Positions 5,593-7,264 of a DNA stretch of 7,264 nt are shown here, one piece after another; the stretch's first letter is position 1; every line of letters starts with the position of its first letter. This stretch comes from Flavobacterium sp. (lineage in GTDB: Bacteria > Bacteroidota > Bacteroidia > Flavobacteriales > Flavobacteriaceae). The DNA is taken from assembly GCF_030146175.1 (NCBI RefSeq), contig NZ_JASLCE010000139.1:1-7264 (forward strand). Direction: 5' to 3'. The position numbers and the translations under genes were made by a program. Under the pieces are notes generated by a model. It was not told the origin of the DNA and did no database searches. It saw only the letters and a list, made by a program, of their open reading frames with translations.

Positions 5593-6477
5593 CTATTTGA
5601 TCACACAAATATATCCCAATCGATACAAATCCAGGCAAAACAAACTTCTGTTTTTTCCCAGAATCATTTTTCGTAAAACGGGTTCGGACAAATTAAAGAA
5701 CAGGCCAACAACACTGTCGAGATGCAAACGTCTTAGTCGGTTGTAGTTTTTTAGCAGCGAATTAATATTTTCGATACCGGGTAATTCCGGAAACATATTT
5801 TTTCGGAGTTTAACGGCTTCAAGTGATTTTTGGAAAAAGATTTCGTTTTTGTCCAGGCCAAGATGCAGAATCGGATTGTCGATATGCAGTACCGGAATGG
5901 CTTTCTGATACAACTGATACGAAAAAAAACTATCCATACCGTAAATGTTTTTTTCGGGGAATTTGATACTTAGAAAAGTATTTTTATCCGTTAGAAAATT
6001 ACTGGAAAAGATATAATGATACGGTTTTTGATTTCGGGATTCGGCCGTTTGTGATTCGCGCGAATGGCCGAAAGTCCATCGTAACATGGTCGTCTGATTA
6101 TCATGATGATCGGTATATTGGCATCCGCCAAAAATAACCGGGTTTTGCGAAGCGATGAGTGCAACGTATTTTTGTAAAAAGGTTTCCGAACCGGGTAATA
6201 CGTCCGAGTCAACAAACAAAAGCCAATCGTATTTTGCTTTTAAAGCCAATGACGTCCGGGTTTGAGTATCGCCCATATTGGCGTCACTTCTAAAATAGGA
6301 ATAGTTGTCAAATTCGGCACATAAGGCTTTGTTATTCTGTGAAGCCACATTATCAGAAGAACAATCGTCCCAGCAGATGATCTCAAAAGGCAATTGTAAT
6401 GCATTTCCCTGTTTTATAAGGGCGCGGGTTAAATCGCTTACATCATCGTTATATGTAGGTATCAGTATGGAAAGCAT
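5593..6477 (-). CDS. Glycosyltransferase family 2 (GT-A fold), variant motifs
   Basis: This 294-residue protein starts at ATG 6477 (MLSILIPTYND) and stops at TAG 5595-5593. The GT-A core is clear: LSILIPTYN (2-10), FEIICWDDCSSD (31-42) in place of the usual VNDGSTD, a region NMGDTQTRTSLALKAKYDW (67-85) standing for the NxGxxxARN segment, and LLFVDSDVLPG (86-96) with the DSD metal site at 90-92. GMDSFFSYQL (180-189) lies where the acceptor-side ED pair normally is, with Asp182 as the candidate base, and His205 in ILHLGLD may be a later conserved residue. The C-terminus is basic and mildly hydrophobic. It is expected to be a cytoplasmic sugar transferase of the same pathway. Only 6 bp separate it from the next GT2 gene, so the two are surely co-transcribed; 64 bp separate it from the upstream membrane-protein gene, and I see no convincing promoter or terminator in that gap. 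Confidence 0.88.
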   Translation of the reverse strand: MLSILIPTYNDDVSDLTRALIKQGNALQLPFEIICWDDCSSDNVASQNNKALCAEFDNYSYFRSDANMGDTQTRTSLALKAKYDWLLFVDSDVLPGSETFLQKYVALIASQNPVIFGGCQYTDHHDNQTTMLRWTFGHSRESQTAESRNQKPYHYIFSSNFLTDKNTFLSIKFPEKNIYGMDSFFSYQLYQKAIPVLHIDNPILHLGLDKNEIFFQKSLEAVKLRKNMFPELPGIENINSLLKNYNRLRRLHLDSVVGLFFNLSEPVLRKMILGKNRSLFCLDLYRLGYICVIK

Positions 6478-6541
6478 ATCGGATTAGTGGTCTTTCAAAT
6501 AAAATAGAACTTTACAAAGTAACGTTTTTTTTAGTAATGTT

Positions 6542-7264
6542 TTAATGATTCAACAAACCTTTCCTTTTGAAAAACAGCATAACGGTAATTACCATTAAAA
6601 ATTCGAACGGATAGCTAAATCTGGAATTATTACCATAGGTAACCATAGCCTGAAGTAAGGCTGTAGTATGGATGATCACACTAAAAAACAGATCCTTAGT
6701 GATGGTTTTCCGAATAAAAAAGTCATGCAACTGTATTGGAAATAAAAGAACAAAAACCAGTTTTAGGTACTGTAGTATTGCCGACTGGAGGCACCATAGT
6801 CCAATAAAACACTTGTTAAAAAGAGGGAATTTAAAATCAGGGTAATTCCAATAGATACCTGTTTTCCAGAAATCGATCCAGGAAATACAGATCTGATATA
6901 AATAATCGACCGGATTGTTACGGATGGCGGTTTTACTAAATTCACTTAACTGAAAAGACAAGTCGGCAAAAGAGAGCCCGGTTGCGGTTCGCAATTCATC
7001 ATAGGATAACCAGATACTCATGGCTACGTCTTTAGTTTCTTTTTTTGCCATTTCCCGGTTTTTTACGTAAATATCCCTGATAATGTGGAATGTATCCGGT
7101 GTTTTTTCGGCAAAAGAAACACAATTCTGAGCAATGTTATAACCGTAAAAAGTAGTGGAAACAAAATATCCGGTATTCATTTTGGTGACATAAGACCAAC
7201 CGAAAAAACTGATTACGGGAAAAATAAAGATGACCATTCGTTTGTTTAAAATCGAAGGAATGGA
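6542..7264 (-). CDS. Multi-pass membrane protein, GT39/GT83-like (GT-C) C-terminal part (N-terminus outside window)
   Basis: The frame is open to the window edge at 7264 and stops at TAA 6544-6542, giving 240 visible residues; ATG 7237 is only an internal Met. Numbering from that Met, a hydrophobic segment (1-16) is followed by a soluble stretch of about 110 residues (20-130) with many charged residues, then a hydrophobic pair around FIGLWCLQSAILQYLKLVFVL (144-164), another around FFSVIIHTTALLQAMVTYG (184-202), and the ending NNSRFSYPFEFLMVITVMLFF (203-223). A late R[FY]-x-[FY]P-x-E element before the last helix is reminiscent of ArnT/PMT-type (GT83/GT39) polyprenyl-phosphate-dependent transferases, which act on the periplasmic side of the inner membrane. 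With the N-terminal catalytic loop missing, this remains a resemblance; another polytopic polysaccharide protein is possible. It is the first visible gene of the minus-strand run with the two GT2 genes. Confidence 0.6.
   Translation of the reverse strand, partial: SIPSILNKRMVIFIFPVISFFGWSYVTKMNTGYFVSTTFYGYNIAQNCVSFAEKTPDTFHIIRDIYVKNREMAKKETKDVAMSIWLSYDELRTATGLSFADLSFQLSEFSKTAIRNNPVDYLYQICISWIDFWKTGIYWNYPDFKFPLFNKCFIGLWCLQSAILQYLKLVFVLLFPIQLHDFFIRKTITKDLFFSVIIHTTALLQAMVTYGNNSRFSYPFEFLMVITVMLFFKRKGLLNH

Noticed and set aside
6478..6541. Possible promoter in the 64-bp gap before the GT2 gene (a TTTATTTG-like box on the minus strand).
   Set aside because: The -7 match is imperfect and no -33 element occurs at suitable spacing; the short gap is consistent with a run-through operon.
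1..7264. CRISPR array, tRNA or rRNA genes, insertion sequence, phage or toxin-antitoxin genes.
   Set aside because: No regularly spaced repeats, RNA gene signatures, transposase-like frames or terminal repeats were found by reading both strands; nearly all the sequence is occupied by polysaccharide genes.

Overview
The window is a piece of a surface-polysaccharide (O-antigen or exopolysaccharide/capsule) biosynthesis locus, most likely from a member of the Bacteroidota, probably Flavobacteriia. This rests on AT-rich DNA, A/T-rich leaders with no Shine-Dalgarno sequence before the start codons, a match to the Bacteroidota -7 element TAnnTTTG, and protein types (Wzx-like flippase, WbbJ-like and left-handed beta-helix acyltransferases, GT2 and GT4 transferases, an FdtA/QdtA-type ketoisomerase) that resemble flavobacterial polysaccharide loci. 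The genus cannot be fixed from this sequence alone.

Layout from left to right. (1) Plus strand, 1-1512: the 3' part of a polysaccharide flippase gene, coupled by an ATGA overlap to a hexapeptide acyltransferase gene. (2) Minus strand, 3384-1522: a GT4 glycosyltransferase gene, then a 216-bp structured intergenic region, then a small left-handed beta-helix acetyltransferase gene that converges with block 1. (3) Plus strand, 3390 (or 3429)-4677: a GT2-like transferase gene overlapping an FdtA/QdtA-type sugar 3,4-ketoisomerase gene by 8 bp. (4) Minus strand, 7264-4663: the 3' part of a multi-pass membrane protein resembling the C-terminus of a GT39/GT83-like (GT-C) transferase, followed by two GT2 glycosyltransferase genes; the last converges with and overlaps the ketoisomerase gene by 15 bp.

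Inferred joint role: the ketoisomerase and an acetyltransferase could supply a dTDP-3-acetamido-3,6-dideoxyhexose (Fuc3NAc or Qui3NAc type), though the required 3-aminotransferase and the RmlA/RmlB enzymes are not in the window. The GT2 and GT4 enzymes would assemble a lipid-linked oligosaccharide on the cytoplasmic face, the acyltransferases would decorate it, and the flippase would move it across the inner membrane. The GT-C-like protein could modify glycan or lipid on the periplasmic side.

The main oddity is architectural: the strand changes three times in 7.3 kb, where such loci are commonly collinear, and one divergent pair has start codons only 5 bp apart if the obvious ATGs are used. 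I do not see a wholly new system such as a CRISPR array, defence island, toxin-antitoxin pair, prophage or insertion sequence. The points most worth checking are the divergent promoter, the inverted repeat around the acetyltransferase promoter, and the possible split amino-sugar pathway.
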